From Rhabdothermincola_A sp041688815 (GTDB taxonomy: Bacteria > Actinomycetota > Acidimicrobiia > Acidimicrobiales > Acidimicrobilacustridaceae), in the NCBI GenBank assembly GCA_041688815.1, contig JBDNHK010000057.1, positions 81,193 through 145,192 of the forward strand: a stretch of DNA of 64,000 bases, read 5' to 3'. Below the pieces are notes generated by a model that was not told the origin of the DNA, searched no databases, and worked only from the letters and a program-made list of their open reading frames with translations. Shown piece by piece: positions 8,752-16,686 of the stretch. Made by a program: the position numbers and the translations under genes. The number at the start of each line of letters is the position of its first letter. Positions within the stretch are counted from its first letter, which is position 1.

Positions 8752-8801
8752 GCCTGACGGGCCGAGCTTGCAGGCACGAACCTCATCTGCGAGAATTATC
8801 T

Positions 8802-10511
8802 ATGAGACTTCTGACCTTCGTCGAGCCATCAGCCGTGTGCCAGTGGCGGGGGAAGAGCCGAGGCTCCGTGGTCCTAGTTGTCATGACGTTTCTCCTCGTC
8901 GCGCCAGCCTTCGTCAGCGCTGAAGCGAGGGCAGATGTCGATACGGCCGCCACCTCGACGACTCTGCCGGCGTCGGCCTTCGCCGCGTTACCCGCCGCTG
9001 AGCAGTCGAACATCAGCCCGTACCCCGTCCTCCAACGGCTCGGGCGCTGGGACGGCACCACCTTCCAACCCGTCGCCGCCGGCTCCCTCCCGCCGGGAAA
9101 CCTCGTCGTCATGTCCCATGGATGGGCGCCGGGCTACCTCGACTCCTACCTACAGCTCCAGCTCTCGAGCCCCACCCTGGTGACCCTGTGGACCGCTGGG
9201 CTCGTCGACACATCCGGCCGTTCATCGATGGACATCTGGGGCCCGACCGCCCAGGCCCTCCAAGCCGGTGACCCCACCTCGACAGTGATGATGTTCAGTT
9301 GGGTCGACCAATCGGCCACCGCTGACAACCCCTTCGAGGCCCGCAACCCGGAACAGGCCACAGAGGTCAACGGGCACCGCCTCGCCACCGCCGTCGACAA
9401 GGCCCTCGCCCCGAACTTCCAGGCCGACGGCGGACAGGTCCACCTAATCGGCCACAGCTTCGGTGCCAGCGTCGCCACCACCGCCGCCCTCTCCCTGGCC
9501 GTCGCTCCCCGCCAGCTCACCCTCCTCGATTCGCCCGAGACGAAGGTGCCCGAGCTGGCCGGAGCGAAGAACAACCTGCGCTACAAGCTGCCCCGGCTCG
9601 ACATCGGCCGCGGTCCCGGTCAGACCTTCGTCGACAACTACGTCTCGTACGTCGGGATGCGCTACTCGACGTTCCCCGGGCTCGAAGCCATCGTCGACGT
9701 GCAGACGGCGCCTCCACCCGACGCCGGACCCGCCGCCAAGCACGAGTTCGCCGTCGTCTGGTATCGATCCTCGGCCCAGGACGCGTCCGCCGACGTCGGC
9801 GTCTGGTGGTCGCCGCTCATCGGCGGGAACGTCGCTTCGCTCGGTACGTTCTACTCCCAGCCCGATCCGGCGGACCCGCTCGCCCTCGACGAGATAGAGG
9901 GACCGCCCTTGGCAGGTGTCAACTCGCAGCTGCTCCTCCCCACGACCGACCTCGTCGTGCCCGGCCCGTCCGTCACGCTGGGACGGGAGACGACCACGTG
10001 GAACCTCACCTTCTCCACGGACGAGCAGTCGTTCTGGCTCGATTTCGACCTCAGATGGGCGGGCGCCCCCGGCGACGAGGTCTCGGTCTTCGTCGACGGG
10101 CGCCAGCGCTACCAGGCCGCCCTGCCAGTGGCCGGCACCGGGTCTCCGGGTGCGTTCCTGGCGCTCTACGACGTGGCCCCCGGTAACCACGTGATGAGCG
10201 TGGTGCTCTCCGGTCCCTCGGCCACCGGCCCACCGGCGGCGCCGACCACGGCCGTCGTGTCGGGGCTGCAATTGACTTCGGCCACCGGCATCCAGCGCAA
10301 CTACACCGAGGCCGCGACCAACCGCCTGGCGGCCGTCGTCCTGATCGGGGCACTGGTCATCTCGTTGACCATCGTGATCGGGGTCATCGCTGCGCTGGTG
10401 TACCTGGTGGTCCGTCTCGTCCGCCGCCGTCGGCGACGCCGCGACTCCTACGACGTCGACACGACCAGCGTGGTCCCCCCACCGCCGACCCCGGAGCCCC
10501 CGCAACCCTGA
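8802..10511 (+). CDS. Secreted, membrane-anchored alpha/beta hydrolase (lipase-like)
   Basis: 569 residues. N-terminal signal peptide (hydrophobic core VVLVVMTFLLVAPAF, cleavage near SAEARA). The hydrolase region has the oxyanion-loop-like SHGWAPGY and the nucleophile elbow GHSFGAS (GxSxG). A beta-rich domain follows, then one C-terminal membrane helix (LAAVVLIGALVISLTIVIGV), an Arg-rich stop (RRRRRR) and a Pro-rich cytoplasmic tail. It probably sits on the outside of the membrane. Substrate unknown; other lipase/PGAP1-like families are possible. ATG 8802 is chosen because the signal peptide follows directly; the open frame further upstream is a shadow of the previous gene. Confidence 0.75.
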   Translation: MRLLTFVEPSAVCQWRGKSRGSVVLVVMTFLLVAPAFVSAEARADVDTAATSTTLPASAFAALPAAEQSNISPYPVLQRLGRWDGTTFQPVAAGSLPPGNLVVMSHGWAPGYLDSYLQLQLSSPTLVTLWTAGLVDTSGRSSMDIWGPTAQALQAGDPTSTVMMFSWVDQSATADNPFEARNPEQATEVNGHRLATAVDKALAPNFQADGGQVHLIGHSFGASVATTAALSLAVAPRQLTLLDSPETKVPELAGAKNNLRYKLPRLDIGRGPGQTFVDNYVSYVGMRYSTFPGLEAIVDVQTAPPPDAGPAAKHEFAVVWYRSSAQDASADVGVWWSPLIGGNVASLGTFYSQPDPADPLALDEIEGPPLAGVNSQLLLPTTDLVVPGPSVTLGRETTTWNLTFSTDEQSFWLDFDLRWAGAPGDEVSVFVDGRQRYQAALPVAGTGSPGAFLALYDVAPGNHVMSVVLSGPSATGPPAAPTTAVVSGLQLTSATGIQRNYTEAATNRLAAVVLIGALVISLTIVIGVIAALVYLVVRLVRRRRRRRDSYDVDTTSVVPPPPTPEPPQP

Positions 10512-10608
10512 TGCCGACGAAGCGATCACGGGGGGAACCGAGCGAATCGGAACAGCCGACGCCGCGCCAGCAAGGAGGCTCAGCGAGGGCTCGCGTTTCG
10601 GCGAAGCC

Positions 10609-10628
10609 GGCGAGGCGAAGGCCTCGCC
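10609..10628. terminator. Hairpin between convergent genes
   Basis: Perfect 8-bp stem GGCGAGGC/GCCTCGCC with a GAAG loop, between the convergent stops at 10511 and 10633. A second small hairpin (GCGAG/CTCGC) lies just upstream. No U-tract; possibly a bidirectional terminator. Confidence 0.45.
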
Positions 10629-10632
10629 AGAG

Positions 10633-11859
10633 TCACAGCGGGAGTTTGCCGGTCGCCGCTCTGGTGGTGCCGTGGTCCTTGTAGGCGGCGATGGTGCGTT
10701 GGGCGATGCGCATCTGGTGCACCTCGTCGGCGCCGTCGGCGAAGCGGGCCCAGCGGGCCTGTTGGGCCATGTGGGCCAGCGGGGTGTCGGTGGAGTAGCC
10801 GAGGGCGCCGTGCACCTGGATGGCGCGATCGATGATGCGGTTGAGCGAGTTGGCCACGAAGTGCTTGGCCATCGACACCTCGGAACTGAAGTCGAGCTTG
10901 TTGTCGATGAGGTAGGCCGCGTGCAGCACCATGAGCTTCGACTGGTAGAGCTCCATGGCCGAGTCGGCGATCATCCACTGGATGCCCTGCTTCTCGGCCA
11001 GCAGCGACCCGTGGGCAAAGCGGTTGAGAGAACGGTCGACCATCATGTCGAGGGCCACTTCGGCCTGACCGATCCAGCGCATGCAGTGGGCGAGCCGGGC
11101 CGGGCCGAGGCGGGCCTGGCCGAGCAGGTGGCCCTGGCCGCGACCGCCGAGCATCTGGTCGGCGTGCACCCGCAGGTCGGTGATCTGGATCTCGCAGTGG
11201 TTGTGGCTGCCCGCCATCGTCTCGACGTCACGCACAACCTCCCATCCGTCGGAGGGGATGTCGACGAGGAAGGCCGAGTTGGCGGCCTGGGGAAGCTCGG
11301 GGTCGTCCTCGGTGCGGGCGATGAGGATGGCGAACTTGGCGCCGCGGGCCCCGGAGATGAACCACTTGTGCCCGTTGATGACCCATTCGTCGCCATCGGG
11401 GTAGGCGTGGGTGCGGATGAGGGTGGGGTCGGAACCGGCGACCTCGGGCTCGGTCATGGCGAAGCACGATCGGGCCCGGCCGTCACAGAGCGGGCGCAGG
11501 TAGCGCTCCTTCTGGTCGTCGGTGGCCCAGTGCAACAGGGTGTGCATGTTGCCCTCGTCGGGGGCCTGGGCGTTGAGGGCGAAGGGGCCCATGCGGGTCT
11601 TGCCGGCCTCGGCCGACACCGCGGCCATGGCCACGTGACCGAGGCCCATGCCTCCCCATTCCTCGGGCATGTGGGGCAGCCACAGCTCGGCCTCCTTGGC
11701 CGCGGCGCGCATCTCGATGATGGCGCCGATCCACTGGTCGCGGCTCCAGTTCTCGGCGTCGGCCTTCGCCTCGATGGGCCGCACCACGTCGTCGAGGAAA
11801 CGCTGGACCCGGGCCCGGATGTCGTCGATCTCGGGCGGGAACGTGAAGTCGATCGCCAT
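10633..11859 (-). CDS. Acyl-CoA dehydrogenase
   Basis: 408 residues. FAD enzyme of the acyl-CoA dehydrogenase family: N-terminal helical domain, central FAD/substrate motif CFAMTEPEVAGSDP, then WVINGHKWFISGARGA, and a C-terminal helical domain ending HQMRIAQRTI. It oxidises acyl-CoA to enoyl-CoA; chain length and substrate cannot be told. The start ATG 11859 is preceded by CAGACT at 11871-11866 with six bases, a leaderless arrangement; six more codons upstream are open but unlikely. Together with the MaoC hydratase and synthetase nearby it suggests fatty-acid breakdown. Confidence 0.92.
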   Translation of the reverse strand: MAIDFTFPPEIDDIRARVQRFLDDVVRPIEAKADAENWSRDQWIGAIIEMRAAAKEAELWLPHMPEEWGGMGLGHVAMAAVSAEAGKTRMGPFALNAQAPDEGNMHTLLHWATDDQKERYLRPLCDGRARSCFAMTEPEVAGSDPTLIRTHAYPDGDEWVINGHKWFISGARGAKFAILIARTEDDPELPQAANSAFLVDIPSDGWEVVRDVETMAGSHNHCEIQITDLRVHADQMLGGRGQGHLLGQARLGPARLAHCMRWIGQAEVALDMMVDRSLNRFAHGSLLAEKQGIQWMIADSAMELYQSKLMVLHAAYLIDNKLDFSSEVSMAKHFVANSLNRIIDRAIQVHGALGYSTDTPLAHMAQQARWARFADGADEVHQMRIAQRTIAAYKDHGTTRAATGKLPL

Positions 11860-11901
11860 GGACCGAGTCTGGCACACAGCCCCCTCTACTTGACCGGCTG
11901 G

Positions 11902-13041
11902 TCAAGCGAGCGTGGCGGTCACCTCCGCCGCCGCGCCGAGGTGTCCGAGGTGCACCAACAGGTCGCGCAACAGCTCGGCTCCGGCCCGGCCATCGTCACC
12001 CATGAGCCCGAGCTCCGCGCCCACTGCGCCAGCCATTCCCCGTTGGGCCAGCACTGCGGCCAGCAGGCTCTTCGGGGGAGCCGCCGACTCCTTGGCCATC
12101 GCCCAGGCGGCAAGGGCCACGCCCTCCTCGCGGCGACCGGCGACCAACGCCTCGGCCGCGTGCAGCGCCATCGACCGTCCCGGCTTCAGGTCGTCGCCTC
12201 GGCCGGTTGCCGACCCGCTCACGGTGTCGGGGAAGGCCACGGTCACGTCACCGCGGAGCACCCGGCTCCACCCCAGGAGCTCGAGCATCCAGTCGCGGGT
12301 CTCGGTCGAGGGACGAGCGGCGGCCACGCGAGCCAGCACGGCGTCGGCCTCGGTGGGACGTCCTTCCAGGAGGGCTCGGTGGACCGCGGCCAACTCGTCG
12401 ACGAGCTCGTCCTGGCGCACCTTGCGCAGCTGGCCGAGGTTCATGGCCGCCAGCACTCCCGCCATCACCGCCCCGAACAGGAAGCCCTGGCGCAGGGCCC
12501 ACACCGCCAGTGCCCCGGCGACGACCACGGACAGGACCTCGGCCGCTTTGCGACCCCGACCCTTGGTGGTGGCGTCGCACACGGCCAGGAACACGTGACC
12601 GCCGTCGAGAGGCAGCACCGGCAGCAGGTTGAGCAGCGACCAGCCCACGTTGATCCACACCACCTGGGAAACGATCGTGCTGGCCGCACCAGGGGGCACC
12701 GCCCCGGACCGCTCGAGGTACAGCGCCGGCAGCCCGATGAGCACCAGCGCCGCCAGTGGGCCGGCCAGGCTGGTGACGATCCGGGCGCCGGGGGTCAGGG
12801 ACCCCTCCGCGCTGGTGAGGCCGCCGAACCCGTGCAGCATCACCCGCGGGGTGAGGCCGTAGAACCGGAAGGCCACGGCGTGGCCGAGCTCGTGCACCAG
12901 GATCGACACGGTGGCGATGGCCACCCAGGTGGCCACGAACTCGGCGGGCTGGCCAAGACCGAGTAGTAGGATGATGACGAAGAAGGCCGGCTCGAGCCGC
13001 ACCGGTATCCCGACCAGCGTCACCTCCGGCGCCTTCACCAC
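11902..13041 (-). CDS. Site-2-type zinc metalloprotease (M50 family) with a long helical tail
   Basis: 379 residues. Zinc motif HELGH at about 51-55 inside a membrane helix and the third ligand motif LPLDGGH further on define an M50 intramembrane protease. About 5-6 hydrophobic segments fill the first 210 residues. The last 160 or so are soluble, Ala/Leu-rich helices resembling TPR-like repeats, with no PDZ domain visible. It may cleave a membrane protein such as an anti-sigma factor; the substrate is unknown. The start is the first of two GTG codons, set by TAGCCT at 13053-13048 (six-base spacer). Confidence 0.85.
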   Translation of the reverse strand: MVKAPEVTLVGIPVRLEPAFFVIILLLGLGQPAEFVATWVAIATVSILVHELGHAVAFRFYGLTPRVMLHGFGGLTSAEGSLTPGARIVTSLAGPLAALVLIGLPALYLERSGAVPPGAASTIVSQVVWINVGWSLLNLLPVLPLDGGHVFLAVCDATTKGRGRKAAEVLSVVVAGALAVWALRQGFLFGAVMAGVLAAMNLGQLRKVRQDELVDELAAVHRALLEGRPTEADAVLARVAAARPSTETRDWMLELLGWSRVLRGDVTVAFPDTVSGSATGRGDDLKPGRSMALHAAEALVAGRREEGVALAAWAMAKESAAPPKSLLAAVLAQRGMAGAVGAELGLMGDDGRAGAELLRDLLVHLGHLGAAAEVTATLA

Positions 13042-13132
13042 CGCCCCAGGCTACGAGGACAGTCGGCCTCACTCCACGCACCCGCCGACCGCGCTCGGGG
13101 ACCGCGGGCCGTGGCGACGGATGCGGGTGTCG

Positions 13133-13528
13133 TCAGCGCCGGGACGCGAACTCGCACGCCGGGCCGGCGGCGTTCCGGAGCCGTTGGTCGAGCGTGGCCA
13201 GGGGCACGTGGAGGGCTTCGGCAATGGCGACGTACCAGGCGTCGCCGGTGGTGAGGTTGTGGCGGAGCGCCCAGATCCGCTCGGCGAAGGCCTCGTAGGG
13301 GAAGAGGTCGATCGGCAGCGCGACGAGGTCGGCATGAGCGAGCGTGGCGATGTCGTCGGAGATGGCGCCGGCTGCCGCCGCCCGACGCAGCACGTTGGCG
13401 GTCTCGACCTCGATGAGGTGCGGGGCCGCCAGCCGCTCGGTGGCGATCAGGTGCTGGGCCCACCGGCCGTCAGGCCCGGTGTCGACGAGTGCGGCGACCA
13501 CGACCGACGCATCGACCACGATCGTCAT
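13133..13528 (-). CDS. vapC: PIN-domain toxin (VapC family)
   Basis: 131 residues. PIN-domain ribonuclease with the acidic residues expected for Mg binding: Asp6 in VVDASV, the Glu of LIEVETANVL, and Asp in TTGDAWYVAIAE. Such toxins cleave tRNA or rRNA when freed from their antitoxin. The ATG at 13528 overlaps the stop of the upstream antitoxin gene by four bases (ATGA), the usual VapBC layout, so toxin translation depends on the antitoxin message. Confidence 0.9.
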   Translation of the reverse strand: MTIVVDASVVVAALVDTGPDGRWAQHLIATERLAAPHLIEVETANVLRRAAAAGAISDDIATLAHADLVALPIDLFPYEAFAERIWALRHNLTTGDAWYVAIAEALHVPLATLDQRLRNAAGPACEFASRR

Positions 13529-13758
13529 CGGCGATCGGCGTCACGATGGCCGATGATCGCCTCGGCCGACAGCGTCGTCCCGGTCCGGTCCTTGCGATCG
13601 GCAATGCGGGCGGCCAGGTCGGTCGGGTCGGGTCGGCGTACCACTTCGATCAGGTGGAGCCGGAGATACTCCTGCAACGACCGCCCCGACCGCGCCGCTC
13701 GAGCGGCCAACTCGTCGCGGGCAGAGTCGGGAACGTCACGGATGGTGATGGAAGCCAT
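13525..13758 (-). CDS. vapB: Ribbon-helix-helix antitoxin (VapB/FitA-like)
   Basis: 77 residues. N-terminal ribbon-helix-helix DNA-binding fold (MASITIRDVP, then ARAARSGRSLQEYLRLHL) and a C-terminal tail that would wrap the toxin. First gene of the vapBC operon. Leaderless: TAGTAT at 13770-13765, six bases before ATG. The start lies inside a 10-bp palindrome, a likely autoregulatory site. The next 256 bases upstream (13759-14014) hold this promoter and, at the far end, the menG promoter; no other gene is evident there. Confidence 0.88.
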   Translation of the reverse strand: MASITIRDVPDSARDELAARAARSGRSLQEYLRLHLIEVVRRPDPTDLAARIADRKDRTGTTLSAEAIIGHRDADRR

Positions 13759-13785
13759 GACGTCATACTAGCTGCACTGCATGCA
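13757..13785. promoter_or_regulatory. vapBC promoter with two palindromes (probable operator)
   Basis: ATGACGTCAT (13757-13766) is a perfect palindrome covering the start codon and part of the -10 box; TGCATGCA (13778-13785) is a second one 11 bases upstream. VapBC complexes typically bind such repeats to repress their own promoter. Binding here is inferred. Confidence 0.45.
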
Positions 13786-14014
13786 CTCTACTGCTTCGCA
13801 ACCTGAGGCAGCTATGTTCTTCCGGCTCCGGGAGTCGGCCACAACCGGAGCGGCACACCCCCCGGCCCGTACAGGAACCTCGCCGTCACAGAACCCGTCG
13901 TCTCGACGAGCAACAACGGCAACCCCGCCGAGCGATCCCACGCGAACCGGGTCAGCGTCCCAGCCGGCGCCGCCAACTGAGGTCCGGTCCGGTGACGGTC
14001 GTAGGCTCGTCACC

Positions 14015-14725
14015 GTGGTGAACATCGACGCCGAACGGCTGCCGGAGGGTGACGAGAAGCGCGCCGCGGTGCAGTCGATGTTCGACGCCATCGCCCCCCG
14101 CTACGACCTGGTGAACCGGGTCATGACCTTCCGTATGGACGTGGGCTGGCGCAAGCGCACGGTGCGCACCCTGCGGCTCGGACCCGGCTCACTGGTGGCC
14201 GATCTGGCCTGCGGTACCGGCGACTTCTGCCGAGAGCTCGAACGCCAGGACCTTCGTCCCGTCGGGTTCGACCTGTCCTTCGGCATGCTCGCCGCCGCCC
14301 GCACCGGGTCGCCCCTTGCCCAGGGTGACATCCTGCGCCTCCCGGTGCCCGATGGTGCCCTCGACGGCGTCACCTGCGGCTTCGCCCTGCGCAATCTGGT
14401 CGAGCTCGACGCCTTTTTCGTGGAACTGGCCCGGGCCGTGCGCCCCGGGGGCCGCATCGCCCTGCTCGAGGTGGCCGAACCGCAAAACGCCCTGCTGCGC
14501 TGGGGGCACGGCATCTACTTCGGGAAGGTCGTGCCGAAGATCGGCGGGATGCTGTCGGACCCCGCCGCCTACCGATACCTGCCCAAGTCGGTGGCCTACC
14601 TGCCCGAGCCCGGCGTGATGCTGGCCAGCCTCGAAGCGGCCGGCTTCGTACAAGTACGCCGAGACCTGCTGTCGACGGGCATCGCCCAACTCATCAGCGC
14701 CACCCGTCGCCGCCCGGAGTGGTGA
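14015..14725 (+). CDS. menG: Demethylmenaquinone methyltransferase
   Basis: 236 residues. SAM-dependent MenG/UbiE methyltransferase for the last step of menaquinone synthesis. Seen: MFDAIAPRYDLVNRVMTF, SAM motif DLACGTGDF, and GVTCGFALRN. The frame is open back to 13781, but those residues are low-complexity; GTG 14015 is set by TAGGCT at 14002-14007 with a seven-base spacer (leaderless). The stop overlaps menF by four bases (GTGA), so the two are an operon. Confidence 0.95.
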   Translation: MVNIDAERLPEGDEKRAAVQSMFDAIAPRYDLVNRVMTFRMDVGWRKRTVRTLRLGPGSLVADLACGTGDFCRELERQDLRPVGFDLSFGMLAAARTGSPLAQGDILRLPVPDGALDGVTCGFALRNLVELDAFFVELARAVRPGGRIALLEVAEPQNALLRWGHGIYFGKVVPKIGGMLSDPAAYRYLPKSVAYLPEPGVMLASLEAAGFVQVRRDLLSTGIAQLISATRRRPEW

Positions 14726-16011
14726 GCGTTCACACCGCGGGCCTCGTGGCCCGTACCCGCATCCTCGACCGCGACCCCGACCTGCTGGCCGTGGCCAGCG
14801 ACGACGGTGTGGTGTTCGTGCACGAGAACGTCGGCCTGGCCGGCGTGGGCCGCGCCGCCCGTATCACCGTGCCCCGCACCGGTGGAAGCGCCGACGCCGA
14901 CACGGTGGCCGCGGCACTGGGCGCCATCGCCCACGACGACGCCGTGCACCACCCGGGCTCGGGCCCCGTCGCCATCGGCGCCCTCCCCTTCGACCCGCAC
15001 ACCCCGGGCACCCTGATCGTGCCGAGGATCGTGGTGGGCCGGGCCGAGGACGGCACCCGTTGGGTGACCACCATCGCGACCGGCGACGACCAACCGTCGA
15101 CGGCCGAGGTCGACGCGGTGGTGGGGCGGGGGCTCGACGGCCCCACCGGGTTCGCTCGCGATGCCGGCCTCGACGCCGCCGACGAGGGCCCGGGCTCGTA
15201 CTCGATCACCGCACTGCGGCCGGCCGCCGAGTGGTGTGACGCGGTGGCCGAAGCCACCAGCCGCCTGCGCAACGGGGTGGCCGGCAAGGTGGTGCTGGCC
15301 CGAGCCATCGAAGTCACCACCGACCGGCCGTTGCTGGCGTCGGCGCTCATGACCCAACTGCGGCGCAGCTACCCGGCCAGCCACCTGTTCTCGATCGACG
15401 GATTCGTCGGCGCCACCCCCGAACTGCTGGTGGCCCGCTCCGGCGACCGGGTGCGGGCCCACCCCATGGCCGGCACCGCCCCCCGCAGCGGCGACCCCAG
15501 TGCCGACGCCCGCCTGGCCGCCTCGTTGCTGGCCTCGTCGAACACCCGCGCCGAGCACCGCCACACCATCGACATGGTGCACGACACCCTGCTGCCGTGG
15601 TGCTCCTACCTCGACGAGGAAGCCGAACCCACGGTGGTAGCCATGGCCAACGTGCAACACCTCGGCACCCGCCTCGACGGCCAGCTGTCGAACCCGCCGG
15701 CCTCGGTGCTCGAACTGGTCGCCGCCCTGCACCCCACCCCAGCGGTGGGCGGCACGCCGCGTGACGTTGCCCTCAGGCTCATCGCCGAGCTCGAGGGGCT
15801 CGACCGCCGCCGCTACGCCGGACCGGTGGGCTGGGTCGACGCCGCCGGCAACGGCACCTGGGCCGTCGGCATCCGCTCGGCCGAGCTCTCGGGCACCGCC
15901 GCCCGCCTCTATGCCGGCGTCGGCGTGGTGGCCGACTCCGACCCGGCCGAGGAGCTGGCCGAGACCCGGGCCAAGCTCCAGGCTCTCCTCGGCGCCGTGA
16001 TCCGCCCCTGA
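14722..16011 (+). CDS. menF: Isochorismate synthase
   Basis: About 429 residues. Chorismate-binding enzyme that turns chorismate into isochorismate, the entry step to menaquinone. Conserved segments KVVLARAIEV, FVGATPELLVAR, MAGTAPRSG, STR-like SSNTRAEHRH, HPTPAVGGTPR and RYAGPVGWVD are present. Coupled to menG through a GTGA overlap; a second GTG three bases earlier is equally possible. The menaquinone context favours MenF over siderophore- or salicylate-type isochorismate synthases. Confidence 0.92.
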   Translation: MSVHTAGLVARTRILDRDPDLLAVASDDGVVFVHENVGLAGVGRAARITVPRTGGSADADTVAAALGAIAHDDAVHHPGSGPVAIGALPFDPHTPGTLIVPRIVVGRAEDGTRWVTTIATGDDQPSTAEVDAVVGRGLDGPTGFARDAGLDAADEGPGSYSITALRPAAEWCDAVAEATSRLRNGVAGKVVLARAIEVTTDRPLLASALMTQLRRSYPASHLFSIDGFVGATPELLVARSGDRVRAHPMAGTAPRSGDPSADARLAASLLASSNTRAEHRHTIDMVHDTLLPWCSYLDEEAEPTVVAMANVQHLGTRLDGQLSNPPASVLELVAALHPTPAVGGTPRDVALRLIAELEGLDRRRYAGPVGWVDAAGNGTWAVGIRSAELSGTAARLYAGVGVVADSDPAEELAETRAKLQALLGAVIRP

Positions 16012-16074
16012 CGGACATACCCGTCGACAGCGAGTGCCCGCCCGAGTGGGGATGTTCAGGGGTACGGTCACCGG

Positions 16075-16686
16075 GTGGAGCTGGGGACGGTCGTCGCCTC
16101 GTGCTGGTCGGCGGGCATCAGCGTCTACGCGGTGATCGCCGCCCTCGGCATCGCCGGGCGCATCGGATGGATCGACACGGCCGACGTGTTGCAGCAGCCC
16201 TGGCTCATCGCTCTGGCTCTGTTCCTCGCCCTCGTCGACCTGGTCGTCGACAAGATCGCCTGGCTCGACTCGATCTGGGATGCGGCGCACACCGTGATCC
16301 GCCCCTTGGTCGGGGCCACCATCGGGGCGCTGGCCCCCGAGCAGATGGTCGGACCGATGATCCCCGAGCCGATCATCCTGGCCCTCACCGGCGGCGGACT
16401 GGCCTTCTCGGCTCACGCCGCCAAGGCATCGATCCGAGCCGCGGTCAACACCTCGCCCGAGCCGGCCTCGAACGTCGCGGTCTCCGTCCTCGAGGACGGC
16501 CTGGTCGCCGGTCTGCTGGTGCTGGCCTTCACCTACCCGGTGGTGGCCGGCGTGGTGACCCTCGTGCTGTTCCTCGCGGGACTGGTCGTCACCGTTGTAC
16601 TGGTCCGCACCGGCCGTTCCGCCTGGCGACGTCTCCGCCGCCGAGCCCCGCCCCCGACCGAGTGCGCCGACGGCCCAAGGCTCTAA
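16075..16686 (+). CDS. DUF4126-type integral membrane protein
   Basis: 203 residues, mostly hydrophobic: several helices (SVYAVIAALGIAGRIG, WLIALALFLALVDLVVDKI, VVAGVVTLVLFLAGLVVTVVLV), a glycine-rich stretch TGGGLAFSAHAAKASIRAAVN and a basic C-terminal tail. The pattern fits the DUF4126 family, whose function is unknown. Leaderless GTG: TACGGT at 16063-16068, six-base spacer. Its stop overlaps that of convergent menD by two bases. It lies among men genes but has its own promoter, so a link to quinone synthesis is not shown. Confidence 0.8.
   Translation: MELGTVVASCWSAGISVYAVIAALGIAGRIGWIDTADVLQQPWLIALALFLALVDLVVDKIAWLDSIWDAAHTVIRPLVGATIGALAPEQMVGPMIPEPIILALTGGGLAFSAHAAKASIRAAVNTSPEPASNVAVSVLEDGLVAGLLVLAFTYPVVAGVVTLVLFLAGLVVTVVLVRTGRSAWRRLRRRAPPPTECADGPRL

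Noticed and set aside
13781..14014. N-terminal extension of menG
   Set aside because: Low-complexity Pro/Thr/Ser codons without family resemblance, and a leaderless promoter at 14002-14007 precedes GTG 14015.
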